Assembly (NCBI GenBank): GCA_905178155.1
Contig: CAJINV010000022.1
Span: forward strand, 793,172 to 857,171
Direction of reading: 5' to 3'
Source: Amoebophrya sp. A120
Taxonomy: Eukaryota > Sar > Dinophyceae > Syndiniales > Amoebophryaceae
DNA length: 64,000 nt
The notes under the pieces were generated by a model. It saw only the letters and a list, made by a program, of their open reading frames with translations, made no database searches and was not told where the DNA came from. The position numbers and the translations under genes were made by a program. How positions within the stretch are numbered: position 1 is the stretch's first letter; every line of letters starts with the position of its first letter. Positions 52,601 through 64,000 of this stretch are shown piece by piece.

Positions 52601-55141
52601 TGCCGATACTGCGTGCTCCCCTCGCCAAGCCCTTCGGGGCCGTTGCGCATCGTGAACGAAAGTGTGATGCATCTCGTTTTTGCAGCTCGGCCATCCAATG
52701 AAAAAGTGTTTGGTGTTCTGGAAGCGAGATCTTGGCACCGCGTAGGAAATGCAAGATAACTTTTATTCAGCATGCAAAGAGAGAACCACACAAAGAGAGC
52801 ATCGAAGAGAGTGTGCTGATAGAGGAAATCGCGCGCGAGGGCGTCCGCTGCCACTAGCGTGCGAGAATAGATATCAAAACGGACACGCGCAGCGTGGCTT
52901 CCGTCGTACTGTTCGTTGGGCTTGAGGGTGAGCCATGAGACGCATGGCAAACCTCTGTGCCCTTGCTTCGTTCCAGATCCAGGCACTGTTCCAATGCACA
53001 TCGACAAGTCCCCCAGCTGCACGTGCGTCGCCATCGTGTCCAAAATCGTAACGCCTGCTGCTGGCGAAATTTTATCGCGGTCGCAAATCAAATTCACCAG
53101 GTTCCCGTTCTCCGCGAGCTGCAAGGATTTGCATACGAACTTGCGGAACAGCGCGTCGCGGTCTTTGGTAAACTCCACGAAATGCAGCCTCTTCGCGTCT
53201 TCCGCCATGCTGCTCGTCTCGGCATGCCACGCAAGGGCGAGCTGTAGATGGCCCTCAAGCTGTGCAACCCGATAAACAAACCCGGCCAGTCCTCGGAGAA
53301 TTGCAAGAATTCCTCCAATCCGGAGGGGTTCGTGAAATTTTGCGACGCCATCATCTCCCGGCGCGACGATACTGACGTCCTCCTGAAACTGCTGCAAGCC
53401 CAGTCGCTTGGCGGCAACGCGGGAAGATTCGATGAACTGCTGCTGGTTCGTCCCGTGGTGCCGCAACGTGGGAGTTGTGCTCGGGTCCCAGCTTCGCTCT
53501 TTCGTGGCGGATCGGGAATAGGTCTCCCCGGCTAAATGGTCCGCGGCGTTGCTCGTCGTCGCGGCGTATGCTGTTGCAAAATGTCGGGGCGTGCTCCGTG
53601 TTCCTTGAAAATGCACTCACGCCCATAAACCCTGAGGAGCCGTTCTCTTTACTTGTCTCGGCTCGAGGAGCTTGCTGTTGCTCCGCCGCAGAGCAACGAC
53701 CAAAAAATGAAAAGAAAACACAAGTAGCTTTCACACGAGGCACACAGGGCGGATTTCACACGACATCCTTTTCCTTGCTAATGTTTCCCCCGAGTGCCAG
53801 CCCAGCCCCGAAAATTTGCAATCCATACCACAACATGCGAAAGCACGCCGAAATCGTAGCTCGTAAGTAAACCTGAATCGTGAATGAGTCAAGATCTGCA
53901 ACGTGGGTCGTAATCCCGAAAAAGTAAACCCTTCAGGGGCGCCAAGCAATCAGCTTCGACCCTAGTGAGGAAAAAGCTGCAAGACTCTTGTTACTGGAGG
54001 AAACTATCGGACAACAACGACCCGCTCCGAAGTGGCTCAGTGGCCTCATCAATAAGTACCTGGACAAAGCGAGAATCCACTTGGCGTGTAAATTCCGGAG
54101 CCGATGTGTACGCCCTCGAGCGCGTCCGGCGCGCCACCGTTATACGCTGTTCGCAATGCCGCGAATGCGCAGGCCTGCCGGCTGCACAGCAAAATCGACC
54201 ACCACCTTGTGTCCGAAGGAGGGCTGCAGCGCGGCAAAATGGTAGCTATCGCGGCCTTCGTTGCCGGAATCATGTCCGGCGAGCCGACGTGCGGAGCCCC
54301 ATTGTGCAAGGCAAACGGCAACTCGCCGCTTTTCTCGGTGCTCCACAGACTATGGTGCTCCAGGAAATTCAGTGTGCGTGCGCGGAGGACCTCGAACGAT
54401 TCCAAGTTCTCCACCACTACGGTTGCTTCGTCGACGAGTTCGCGAACGTCTTTTATCAGACCAGGCCGGTTTTCATTCACGAGCATATTGAAGGCCCACG
54501 AGAATGCGGAGTAGAAACATCTCTTTCGCCGTTTTTTTGTGACCCCCGCGGTCGGCTTCATGTTTTCCACGTTCTCCCACTGCTGTGCTGCGGTTGGCCC
54601 TCCCGCCGGGTCCGTTTCGGTTTCTTTTTCCTCTCTCGCCTGCTGCTGCTGTGCGGGGTGGCTCGGGTCGATGAGCAACAAGCCGTCGTCGTGCAGCTCC
54701 AAGAGGTTCAGGTCTTTCGGACCCGCTGCTTCCTTTCGAAAATTGCTGCTCGATCCGGCGGCGGTGCCTGTTTCACAGAAGTTTCACGATATTCCCTTTC
54801 CCTAGTTGCTCCGCGATGTGAAGCCACTAGCGGCGACAGAGCCGCTTATATTTGAACAGGGGTTGGAACATGAGAGAAGAGGTTCCCACGCATCCAGTTA
54901 TCTGTTGCCATCAAATCAGCATCATCATCAGGGAAACAGACCTGCGCGGTGGGCGGCGGCGGAAGTACTTGCGCCGGCGATCGCCTTCGTCGAACCTCTA
55001 CCACGGCCGGCTTTTTCCTCCTTTGCCATCGCGTCGAGCCGCTCGCGGATCGCGACGGGAATCATCTTCCCCCGCAGCTCGGCCGTGCATTCTCTAGAGA
55101 GAATTTGTTGCTGGTGCTGAAATATTGCGTGAAGAGTGCCC
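49685..55141 (-). CDS. Unknown protein of ~1530 aa (5' end not resolved)
   Basis: Exons (minus) 55141-54942, 54767-54060, 53570-52792 and 52591-49685, joined by GT-AG introns with matching phase; stop at 49685. The 55141 exon starts in phase 2, so a further 5' exon is expected upstream and was not found. The first half is globular (Arg-Ile-Gly-Gly-Ile-Leu-Ala-Ile-Leu; Thr-Met-Ala-Thr-His-Val-Gln-Leu). Then come a Glu-rich coiled coil, a Ser/Ala/Gly linker, a Lys/Arg coiled coil (Arg-Lys-Lys-Glu-Glu-Lys-Gln-Leu-Lys), a long acidic Ser-rich region, and a C-terminal block with aromatic residues (Glu-Trp-Thr-Tyr-Tyr-Gly-Arg-Met-Asn-Phe). No enzyme motif or membrane span seen. Family unknown. Confidence 0.75.
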
Positions 55142-56017
55142 CTAGATCACGCCCACGAAAGTGGCACCATGGCAACCGGAGCAAAGGAGCGCGGCGATGA
55201 ATGTCGCGTCTTGTGTATCTGTTCGTCCGATTCCCTGCCGACGCTGACTAGTATCAGTGGACTGGTGGCGCGAAATACTTCGGGCCACACAAGAGGACGA
55301 GGCGACAAAACCTACTAGTACGACTACCCCCGAAGACGAGAGAGACGCCCTTGCTCCGGTGGCGCATCGGCTAAGGGTCTGTCTTGCGCTTCACTATCAT
55401 AACTTCACAAAATTCACCCCAGCAAACGATAGGGTACGGGCTGAGAAGAAACCAGCTGCGAGGCTTATTCCGCTGCGAGGCACCTGTCTGCGGCTGCGCG
55501 CGGGCAGAGCTTGCTAGTAACTTTGCGCACTTTCTTGCTCATGCTATGCAAACACTGCGCAAAGAGAGCCCATGCTATGCGAGCGCGGCTGCAAGCGAGA
55601 GGACAAGAACCCCCACGCAGGCAGGCCGGAAGCGCCGTTCGCGCTATATACTAGGCGCGCAACGGCGCGCGGTTGGGGCTGTCTGTCTGATGGCAAAAAC
55701 AAGGCGCAAAGAGGGAGGGGCCCCAAAAGGCACGAGGGCGGGCCGCGTCGGGTCTAGGCGCCCTAGCTTCCTGGCGGCGCGGGGGGCGCCAAGCGCGACC
55801 GCGCCAAATACTTTAGCGGCCGCCCGCAGCAGCAGACAGATTTCCAGCGCTTAGACAGAGTCGAGCATGAGCTTTTGTGTCGGAATCGTTTCTTGTAAAG
55901 AGGAAAAGGCCGTCTGGCGGTCGCGCTTTTGCAGAGAAGACAAGATGTGAAAACCACAGCAAATCCTATGTACATGGAGGCCCAGCACTAGGCTGCGCGC
56001 TGCTTCACTCTATTTTT
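55142..56017. other. Intergenic, GC-rich
   Basis: Contains a short duplicated phrase 'cttgctcatgctatgcaaac'/'gcccatgctatgcgagc' near 55535-55590. Probably includes the missing 5' exon of the gene ending at 49685, but no frame could be chosen. Confidence 0.45.
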
Positions 56018-58060
56018 TCAGCAAGCCAACTGGCAAGCGCCTTTCTTGCTTCTGCCCATGCAAACTCCTGCGCTATTGTTTGTCTCCGAGTTTATCCTTC
56101 TAACCATTTCAAAGTGCAAAAATTTGAAAGACGCCGGCAATTCGTTCTCCGGTACACCGCCACCGGAATCCGACATGAGGTTGAACAACAGCAGGCGGTC
56201 GTCAATGCCAGACCCGAGAAGATTTGCGTCGGCGCTGTTGTCGCCGAAGAAGCGGATCCGGGGCAGCTGCATGATGTCCTGCAAGAGTGGGTGCAAGATT
56301 CCGAGCAGGCAGGCTGCTGCCTGGGCCGCCTTGAGACCCTCGGGATCGTCCTGTTGCTGGTTTTTTTTGTTTGCTGCGGACCGCTTGTTCCTCGACGGTA
56401 AAACTCGCGGAGCGGATGTTGCAATAACCCGCGGGCCGAGTTTTCTCGTCCCGGTAGCACCGCAGGCGGACGCATCCTGCACCGAGATCAGCGTCACGAG
56501 GATCTCCGCACCCTTGTCCAAGAGGACCCTGCTCCCACCATCCAGGATGGATCTTTGCTCCGCCAGTGCAAGCAACATTCCCAATTTTGTCGCGTCGAAC
56601 TCAACGCGGAGCATGGGGGTGGCGCCACGCTCCCAAGCCGCAACTATTTCTGCACGAATTCCAACCGAAACCGCTTTTGCTAGTTGCGACGCGACCCGGC
56701 GCATCTGCAGCACCCGCGCCTGTCTTTTCGGCAGTTCTTTCTGGAAGAAGGAGTTGATGAGGTTGCGAACAAGGTCTTCTCCACTTGGACCGGCAACCGC
56801 GTCGCCCGGCGTCTCCGCGTGGGCTAACTCCTCGCCCCCTGCTTCCGGAGCGGCGAGAAGAACATCACCACCCACTCCACCACCCCGGGTTCCGGATTTT
56901 TGCTGAACCGCATCTCCTGCAGCCGTGCTGCAGCCCATGGAAGAAGATGCTGCAGCCCTGCGGCTCCCCTCCAACATCCGGCGCTGCCCTTTTTCCGCAC
57001 CGCCTGCAATTCGGGCGCGGCTCCGTTTCGCCAGTTGCGTATCGCGGCGCTGCGGCTCGAGGTTGGAGTTGACTACTGTGGCGCATGGGGCGAACACACG
57101 TCTGCGGCGGGATGAGTCAAAGCACAAAAATCGGCTCTGCGTGGCTGCCAGCCGTTGCCCAGTTGTGGCCACGGCCGTCAAACGGAGGGCCACATGTCAT
57201 GCTGAAGACGAATGGGGAAGAAGCATCCTTCTCGCTTCTTAACCTTGAAATGACCTCTGCCCTAGAACGCTCGCAACTTGCCTTGCGGCGAAAACTTTGG
57301 CTCATCCCGACCTACGAATATTCGCAGTTGATATGGTGCGCGCCGTATTAATTTCGGCGGCGCGGGACTCCCGGTGCAATTTTCGCAAAACCAGCTCCTT
57401 CAGTAATCGCAGCTGGAACGCTTCGCCTTTGGTGGGTGCCGCAAATTGCGCTCCGAAGCCCCGGCCCGGCCCGTTTTCGTTTTGCGCCGCCTGGTTTCCG
57501 CCTCCTAGCGCCACCGCCTCAACTGGCTGTGGCCCGTTGTAATCGTCCCAAGTGCAGATCGTCGCGGTGCTGAAGTCGCGGGAATGCGCACCGGCTAGAA
57601 ACACGCCTTCCCGAAAGTCGTCCTCCGCCATCTTCTGGCCACGCACGCGAATGTCGCCGATGGGTCCCGTAGCTTCCGGCCAAGGCCCTCGCCCACCCGC
57701 TAGAGAGACCAAGCGGCCCGAAGAAGAAGAAGCTGCAGCTCCACTTCCCAAGCAGTTGTTCTTCGAAGAAGATGACGAAGGCACTGTGTGGGGGGCTGCG
57801 ACATGGTCAAACTCACCAAAAAAGTTTCCGGTTGGTAGCCCCGACTCCCTCCGCTCGGACATGCATGCCATGATGAACTCGGACGAAGCACCACCATCGC
57901 CAAAACCCGGGCGGAGGCCGCGCTCTTCGGCATCTCGCTCTCGGGCAACTGCAAGACGAAAGTCCTCGCGTGTGAAGATCCGGGAAGCGGCAGACGGCAG
58001 GGCCGGCACCACAGCCGCCGGGCCGGCTGCGCGTTTCTTCCGTACTTTGGTCTTCACCAT
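56018..58060 (-). CDS. Unknown 610-aa protein, two exons
   Basis: Exons (minus) 58060-57312 and 57101-56018, joined by a GT-AG intron (57102-57311) in matching phase; total 1833 nt from ATG to TGA. The N-terminus is basic (Lys-Thr-Lys-Val-Arg-Lys-Lys-Arg), possibly a nuclear signal. Then a Ser/Gly linker and a stretch with Thr-Trp-Asp-Asp-Tyr-Asn-Gly-Pro-Gln-Pro. The C-terminal half has helical regions (Gln-Ala-Arg-Val-Leu-Gln-Met-Arg-Arg-Val) and ends Cys-Gln-Leu-Ala-Cys. No family recognised. Confidence 0.75.
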
Positions 58061-59014
58061 CCTGCGGAGTTGAAGGACGTAGAGCTAGAAGCTCAGCTTC
58101 AGTATGATGCTGAGGTCGTGCTACTCGGCCAAACGACTGAAGAACGACTTGGATGGACTGGAGGCGAAGTCGAAAAGCAACGCATTCCACGCCAGAAAAT
58201 AACTCACAACACAGACACAAAGTCACGAAAGGGGTGTGCTCATTTGTTGCCGATCGTCATAAGCAACGTGCCGCAACTCGTAAAAAAAAAAAGCCACCAC
58301 CCGTGGGGCTGCAAGGTAGCTCAATAACCGAAATCAAACGAAGCTTGCGAAGCTCGTATCGTGCTCCGAGATCAGCGAGCGCCAAAGCTCTAGCGGCTCA
58401 GTTGCACGCGGGGCAAGGGCTCGGGCACCAACGAACAACGACGGACCGCAAAGAAAACAAAAGACCAAGTCTGAAGCATTCGCCATGGACCGGGTACGGT
58501 TTACATCATGGAAACGAATGGGGAAAGCTTTCGGGCATTCCCTAGTGCGGATTGTTTTTTGCAGTCGCTTTCATCGATGATTTTTCTGATCACCCTGCTG
58601 TGGTAACTCCTGCTACAGGCACTGGACTAAGGAGCAACGCCATCACTACTACGAAGCGCGAGAGCTACTAACTATTACTGCGCGCCTTCAAATAAGTCTT
58701 CTTCATCTAACTATTATTCATTACGGCGCCGCCTTCAAATAAGTCTTCATCTACGCGGCCAACTCAGCGTCCATGGCTGGGCAGCTGCGCGGTCGTGTCT
58801 GAATTGTGAAAGAAAGATAGACCGCAGCGCGGGTAAATCAATGCGCGTAAGCGTGCTCGCCCTACGCCTACCTTGGTGCCTCGCTGAAGGAGCGTCGTCT
58901 TCTAGCCCTTCGCGGGGCCTCACATGGCTGCAACGGTACCAAATGCAGGCCGAGCGCCACCTCTATCCCGAGCCCAAATCCACTGCAGGCCTGGTGGCTC
59001 GCGGAGCTGTGCGG
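58061..59014. other. Intergenic; one weak open frame
   Basis: A plus-strand frame 58153-58545 (130 aa, very basic) reads away from the gene starting at 58060. It has an ATG but no other support. A duplicated phrase 'cgccttcaaataagtcttc' lies near 58690 and 58732. Confidence 0.35.
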
Positions 59015-62000
59015 TCAGCCCGCCTTCGCCCCCCATGCTGCAGCCGCGTTCTTCCTTCGCTGCTGAAGTCGGGAGATTGAGGCCGCTACATCTCTATCAG
59101 CCACCCTGGCCATGTGTTCCTGCTCCGCAACGCGCTGTGCTGCGCGCAAGATGGCGTTACGCTGTCGGTTCCGGATTTGCGCCTGCTGCCTGTCGGACTC
59201 CATGGCGTCCCGGTACTCTGCGACCACTGCCTTTGCGGCCTTGCTCTTCGGCTTCTTCTGTTCGGCTTGCGGTATTTCCGAGCACTTCTCCCTGGCTGTC
59301 TTTAACCGTGCCGCCGCCTGCTTCTTATCGCGCGCAGACTGTGCGCCCTCTGCTTCGGCTTGCTTGAGAAGTTTCTGGAGTTTCGCAAGATCCTCGTTTT
59401 GTTTTCGCGCGCTCGCCCGGAAACGCTCGACGCACTGCGTTAGTTCTTCGTCTTCGTTCTCCGCGGGGTCAAAGTCCTGACCACTACTACTTCGCCCTGA
59501 CGCGGATTTGGCAAGTTCGGCGCTGAGGCCATCTTCTCCGGGGCTTCCTGCACTCCGTTCTCGTCCGTTATTTCCACCCACAGGTCGCAGCTCGCTCTCC
59601 AAGTCGATCTTCCGGAACTTTGACTGCGCCTCGGCGAATTGTTGTTCCGCCTCCGCTTCAAACGGCACCAGCGAACGCGGCGGCGACGCACACAGCTCGA
59701 GGGCTGTGTCTTCCGGAATCGCGACAAGATTCGAGGGCATGCTGCGCACGCGCTTCCCCGCAGGCTTCTCAACCTTTCCGGTGCGGTTGTTCCAAGTGCT
59801 ACTGCTCTTCCCCCGGTCCCCGTCGGCGAAACCAGGTGTGTGCGGCGCTGCGGCCTGTATCACATGATAGGAACTGGCCGCGGCCCGTCCCTCCAACTTC
59901 GCCTTCGTGCCCGCCCTGCCTGAAGAGCTGCTTGCTATGCAATGCAAAAGAGGCGCACTAGTATTGTATAAATTGCATTACAAATTAACTGCGTCGTATC
60001 ATCGTCGTCGTCTATCCTGTATAAATCTACTACCTTCATACTGCTGCTTTACCTTGCGGAAGAAAAGCGCAATGCATCAATGCAATTCTTACTTATTACG
60101 AGCGCGATGCTTTTGCACTGGATACTCGCCGCTTGGTGTTTGTTGTGCGTGCTCCTGTTGTCGGAAGGTGTTGTTGCAGCTGCGGGCTGCGCAGGCCCTG
60201 GCAAAGCAGAGGGGGTGCGAGTTTCGTGCTTCGCCGCAACTGGAAGTAGCGACGTTTTGGGATCTTCGTGTTTTTCGATGGCGCCGCACTGCTGCCACTG
60301 CCTTCCGCTTCCGCCTCTTGTCCTTGCCACTGCGCCGATCGTATTGGAATGCAGGCTGGACGCAGCGTCACTTTTATCACTGGCGTCCCCGCCCAGCTCG
60401 TGCCCTGCCTTTCCTGAAGCAGCAGCTGTTCGCGAAGACGAGATAGCCGCCCCGTCGTCATTAGTGACGACGTCCGTCCCCCCACAGTACAGTGATGGCC
60501 CAGCCTCAGTCAGGCCCTGGGCTTGAGACGTGGCCGCAGGAAGATGAGGCGCGGCCGGCTTCTTGTCCGATGGAATCGCCGCTGCCTTCCCGCTGTGAGC
60601 TGCCGCCGAGACGTAGAAAGCAGGCGGCAATCGCTGCTTTTGCGGCGAAGCCACCCGTAGCACAGCAGACTGCTGTCGCGGCTGTAGTTGTAGTTGGCCA
60701 CCGGGTGCCGCGTCGTTAGTGGGCGCCGACGTTTTGCCGCGCTGCACGCTCACGTGGGCTGGCTCCGGCGGCGGTGCTGCTGTAGTTGTCTTGCCACGCT
60801 GCCGACTGCAACCGGCCCAACTGCAATGACAGTAAAACGGCCCGGCGCAGAGGCATGTCTTGCTGCGGTTCCACATGCGCTGCAACTTGCAGTACTCGTA
60901 CGCGGGGCCCTGCATTTCTGCTTCGCCAATCGCGCGTCGACCTCCTCGGTCGGGGTTTGGCCTCCTCGGTCGCTCCGTCTCTTCCTCGTCCGGGGTTCGA
61001 AGCTGCCATTTTTTTGCCGGCTCGCCAGGAGCTGCAGGAGAAAAAAGCTCGGAATGGAGGTTGCCGACCTCAAACACGCTCGTGGGAGCTAGAGCACGGC
61101 CAACGCCATATTTGCCGCCCAGAACGCCGCCCTTGCTAAACTGTTGATCCCCGTCCCGGAGAGCGACGTCTGGGCGGCCTTCAGCTGCTGGAAGCCCTGC
61201 GTTTTTGCAAAAGCGCGCCACCGCAGCGTCGGCTGCTTTCCGCATTTGTATCGAGCAGCTGACCTTTTTGGCCTCCGGCTGCTTCGCCCCGCGTTTCTTG
61301 GGCTCTGCGCACTTCTTTCTTCCAGGAGTTTCAGCTTGTTGCGAGTGGAGTGCGTCAACTTGTCCTGTTGAGGTGCAGCTATTGCTCTTCTGCGCCGCGC
61401 TGGAGCTCTGACGCCTAGACTCCTCGCGCGGGTTAAGCCGAGACGAGAAAGAAGTCGCAGACGGATTTAAAAAAGTTACTGTTGCTGACATGGTTGCCAA
61501 CTCTTTCGTCTGTTCCGGATTTAAAAAACGACCGCCGGCACCGGGGTCTGCACCTCGTCCACGATGCACTGCAATCGGCGGCGAAGGCTCCGCTGCTGTG
61601 CTGGCCGCGATTGGTGCGCCTGGTCCTCGTCCGGCCTCGGCCGACGATGGCGGGGACAGCTGGCGAACGGCCGGTAGCGCTTCTATTCCAAAAAAGAGGT
61701 GCCTCGCTGCAGAGGCGGGGAAAGCAAAGCCACCGTCGGGGCCCTCACCCGCGCATGACGGTTCCTCTCCAGCGCCAACCGCTGGCAATCCGTCTGTGTT
61801 ATTTTTAGCAAGAACGAAATTGAAAACGCCCCAGAATAAACGCCGGCCAAATTGGTTTCTAGAGAAGGGCGAGCCCCTCCTCCTCGGTCTTGGGATGGAC
61901 ATGCTGGGTCGGCCAGCTAGCACATCTAGAAGCGCGCGCAATATGTAATAGGAATAGAGTAGCTACATCTGCCAGCGAATACACAACAAGGCGTTTTTTA

Positions 62001-62746
62001 ACGACCTGCCTACGCAACTTCTTAACTTGTTAAATTGCTTCTGCAAAGAATCGGCATACTGGCTTACCTGAAGCTAGGACCAGTCGCACCGGAGAAGTCG
62101 GCGGAGCTGCAGTTCCGTCCCGTCCTGCTGTTGTCGTTAGTAGACCGCCCCCACGATCGCGACTGCTGCTGCTGCGGGACTGTTGAGGCGCTTTTTTGTG
62201 CGGGGAGGAGAATACGCCTGTGCTAGTGCCCGACGTGCCCAACGGCTGTTCTCCGAGGCGGGCGATAACGCGGCTTGTGACTTTGCTGCCGGTCGGTGGA
62301 CGATAGAAGAGCCCCCGCGGCGATGTCTCTGGCGATTTCTGGAACCAGTTCAGCTGCCGCCTGCAGCTGTAGTCGCGCTTCATCATCCCTTCGAGCTCGG
62401 TCTTGGTGCGGACCAGGAAAGCGCTTTTCTCCTCCGGAAGAACCCAACACTCGCGAAGCCCCTTTCCCATGTTCGGACGAATATGCAGCCAGCACTGCCC
62501 GCCGCCGCCTTTGCCCCGGAAGCCGCTCTGCGCGATCGGCTTTTTTGGTAAGAGCCGGAGGACTTGGCTCTTCGCGCTTGTTGTGCTGTTCCGCCGTTCA
62601 TGGCCGTCGCGGGCCGGGCCGTCTGCACGCAGGGACGGCCGCAATTTTGACTTCGCGCTGGTGGCGGCACGTTTGTCCGACGCGCCCTTCTTGCAAGTCG
62701 CGCTTGCAGGTCTGCATCCTGCCAGCGACGGACCACGCCCGACCAT
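59015..62746 (-). CDS. Unknown 1131-aa protein, three exons, one introner
   Basis: Exons (minus) 62746-62068, 61925-60125 and 59930-59015 total 3396 nt. Intron 1 is GT-AG (phase 1); intron 2 is the family D introner at 59936-60124. The N-terminal part is Lys/Arg rich with a Cys/Trp segment (Gln-Cys-Trp-Leu-His-Ile-Arg; Glu-Cys-Trp-Val-Leu). The centre is low complexity (Ala/Pro/Ser) with a Cys cluster at about 60815-60880 (Cys-Leu-Cys-Ala-Gly-Pro-Phe-Tyr-Cys-His-Cys and two more Cys) that could bind metal. The C-terminus is a long coiled coil (Lys-Leu-Gln-Lys-Leu-Leu-Lys-Gln-Ala-Glu-Ala-Glu). No family recognised. The ATG at 62746 is the first good start, but the frame stays open upstream. 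Confidence 0.7.
59936..60124 (-). mobile_element. Introner, family D
   Basis: Plus-strand ends TATGCAATGCAAAAGAGGCG and CGCGATGCTTTTGCACTGGATA. Flanks CTTGC (59931-59935) and CTCGC (60125-60129), a 5-bp duplication with one mismatch. The host frame resumes in a Ser-rich linker. Confidence 0.85.
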
Positions 62747-63552
62747 GGTCGCTGCCCCAAAGATAACTCTTCGCCCCGATGGCGGGACCCGAGGGGACCA
62801 CGCGTCTCACCAAGAGGTAGGAAAATGAAGATCGCTGTTTCACCGCGAAGTGCCCAGCTTTCGGCTAGGCGTCTGTACTGTTGAAGAGCTCGGCGCCATG
62901 ATGCAGGAGCGGTGGTTGTTCTCGTTCGCGACCAAGATCCGCGGAGGTTGTCCTGGTACGGTCAGAAGATTAGCGGCACTCAGCAAGAAGATGCTGCGCG
63001 AACGGTCGCGCCCCCCGTATGTTTTCCTGCTCAGTGAGGCTGGTGCGCGGGTGTGCTTAAGGGTAAAAGGCGGGACCCCGTACTAGCATCCGCCGATCGA
63101 TCAGCGAAGGGCGGCGAAGATAGCAGCTACACACTGACGCTGCCAATAGATAGCTGCTAGAAGGTCAGCTCAACTCTTCTGCATTGGAGCGGAGAAATAG
63201 TTGTTAGAAGGTCTGCACTGGGGCGGGGGGTGCTCCAGTGGGCCAATAGTGTGAAGAAGTGCCCAACTGCGCAACTGCACTAAGTGGCAAGTACTGCGGC
63301 GGCCGTCCCTGTGCCGAGCGTGATCAGTAGGTCCTGCCGAGCCGTCTTGTTCGCCGCCTTGATCTGATGTTTTCCAGCTCGGCCGCGCGTCGTTGGTTGG
63401 CGAGGACGCTGGCGCCCAGATTCGCAGGCTCTGACTACCATTATTTGCACCTTTCAGCCGCAACTGCCACTAGTCCAATTACAGATGGTGTCCTACTAGC
63501 AACCTAGCTCAATTATGGTTGACGCAAAGCCGCTACTGTGCTTATCTAGTAG
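62747..63552. other. Intergenic, nothing firm
   Basis: Short open frames only, such as 62850-63086 on the plus strand, without further support. Presumed 5' regions of the flanking genes. Confidence 0.45.
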
Positions 63553-64000
63553 CGCGCGCGTCGCGTTGAAAAATCTATCTTCAAGAAAAAGGCAGACGAG
63601 CCTCAAGCGCTAGTTATTTGCAGCGCCCACCTGTCGAAAATTCCAAAGCAGAACGAACTACGGCTCTGCGTTCGGGATGACAACAAAAAAAGCGATGATC
63701 TTGAAGAACTGCGATTCGAAGCGTTCACTTGTACGGAGACTGCTCCCAAGCTGCTTTATGTGAACATGAACAAACTTTGCTGAGGAACTGCGAACCACCT
63801 CAATCCCCGGCCCTGCAAAAAAGTTGCTCGAAGGGAAAAAGGCCCGCTACATGCTTGATCGTGGCTTGGCTGAGTTCTTTGAAACATATAACACGCAACA
63901 GATCATCATCGCGCTCGCAATCTGGTCGAAAAAAGTAAGAACCCACAGAAAAGGATCGCAATCTCTTGTCTCGAATCAAGGCCAGATCTCAAGCATGGAA
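63553..64000 (+). CDS. Partial unknown gene with a putative 25-nt intron
   Basis: Coding-like exons 63553-63759 (207 nt) and 63785-63934 (150 nt) share one frame if 63760-63784 (GTGAAC...GCTGAG, 25 nt) is removed. Without this the frame hits TGA at 63781. Exon 1 follows 'ctagtag' (AG) and exon 2 ends at AAA|GTAAGA, a good donor. The encoded stretch is charged and globular (Ile-Cys-Ser-Ala-His-Leu-Ser-Lys; Tyr-Met-Leu-Asp-Arg-Gly-Leu-Ala-Glu-Phe-Phe). Both gene ends are missing. A single-base indel is the alternative explanation for the frame change. No family recognised. Confidence 0.5.

Noticed and set aside
55350-55430. tRNA-like box 'ggtggcgcatcggctaagg'
   Set aside because: No matching internal B box or acceptor-stem pairing could be found.

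Overview
The window is nuclear DNA of a eukaryote, almost certainly a syndinian dinoflagellate close to Amoebophrya. Two signs support this: a two-exon gene for a DVNP-type nucleoprotein (18773-19416), a family diagnostic of dinoflagellates, and about 30 introner-like elements, which are known from Amoebophrya genomes. Reading frames use the standard genetic code; CAA/CAG encode Gln and the reconstructed exons contain no internal stops.

Layout. 1-702: 3' end of a gene split by two introners. 1550-10795: two small neighbouring genes (X, Y) separated by a 7.1-kb Penelope-like retroelement (2577-9685, minus strand: upstream GIY-YIG nuclease, downstream reverse transcriptase, GC-rich tandem repeats between). 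The element is bracketed by a near-identical ~670-bp direct repeat holding the 3' end of X and the 5' end of Y, so one intact copy of each gene remains. 11385-16315: unknown gene split by 12 introners, followed 3 nt later and in frame by a second small gene (16319-17088). 18773-19416: DVNP. 21881-22663: possible secreted protein. 23.9-25.6 kb: GC-rich satellite-like array. 27178-31568: secreted 338-aa protein split by 10 introners plus a truncated eleventh that now supplies its C-terminus. 32645-62746: six minus-strand genes of unknown function (441, 218, 896, about 1530, 610 and 1131 aa) with mostly ordinary GT-AG introns, two of which are introners, separated by GC-rich repeat blocks (35.2-36.5, 42.9-44.6, 46.1-48.8 kb). 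A partial plus-strand gene closes the window.

Introners. Eight sequence families (called A-H here) were sorted by terminal inverted repeats. Most begin TATC or TATG, end GATA or CATA, and are bounded by an exact or near-exact 5-bp target duplication. Removing the element plus one copy of the duplication restores the reading frame in nearly every case; summed exon lengths are multiples of three in the genes where all boundaries could be set. Members of one family occur in both orientations in the same gene and both must be removed. They behave as DNA-transposon-like units that double as introns.

Most proteins match no family I can name; I describe their visible features only. Exon coordinates were derived by hand from frame continuity and repeat boundaries and need transcript confirmation. 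Where a 5-bp duplication flanks an element, the splice point could lie anywhere within it.
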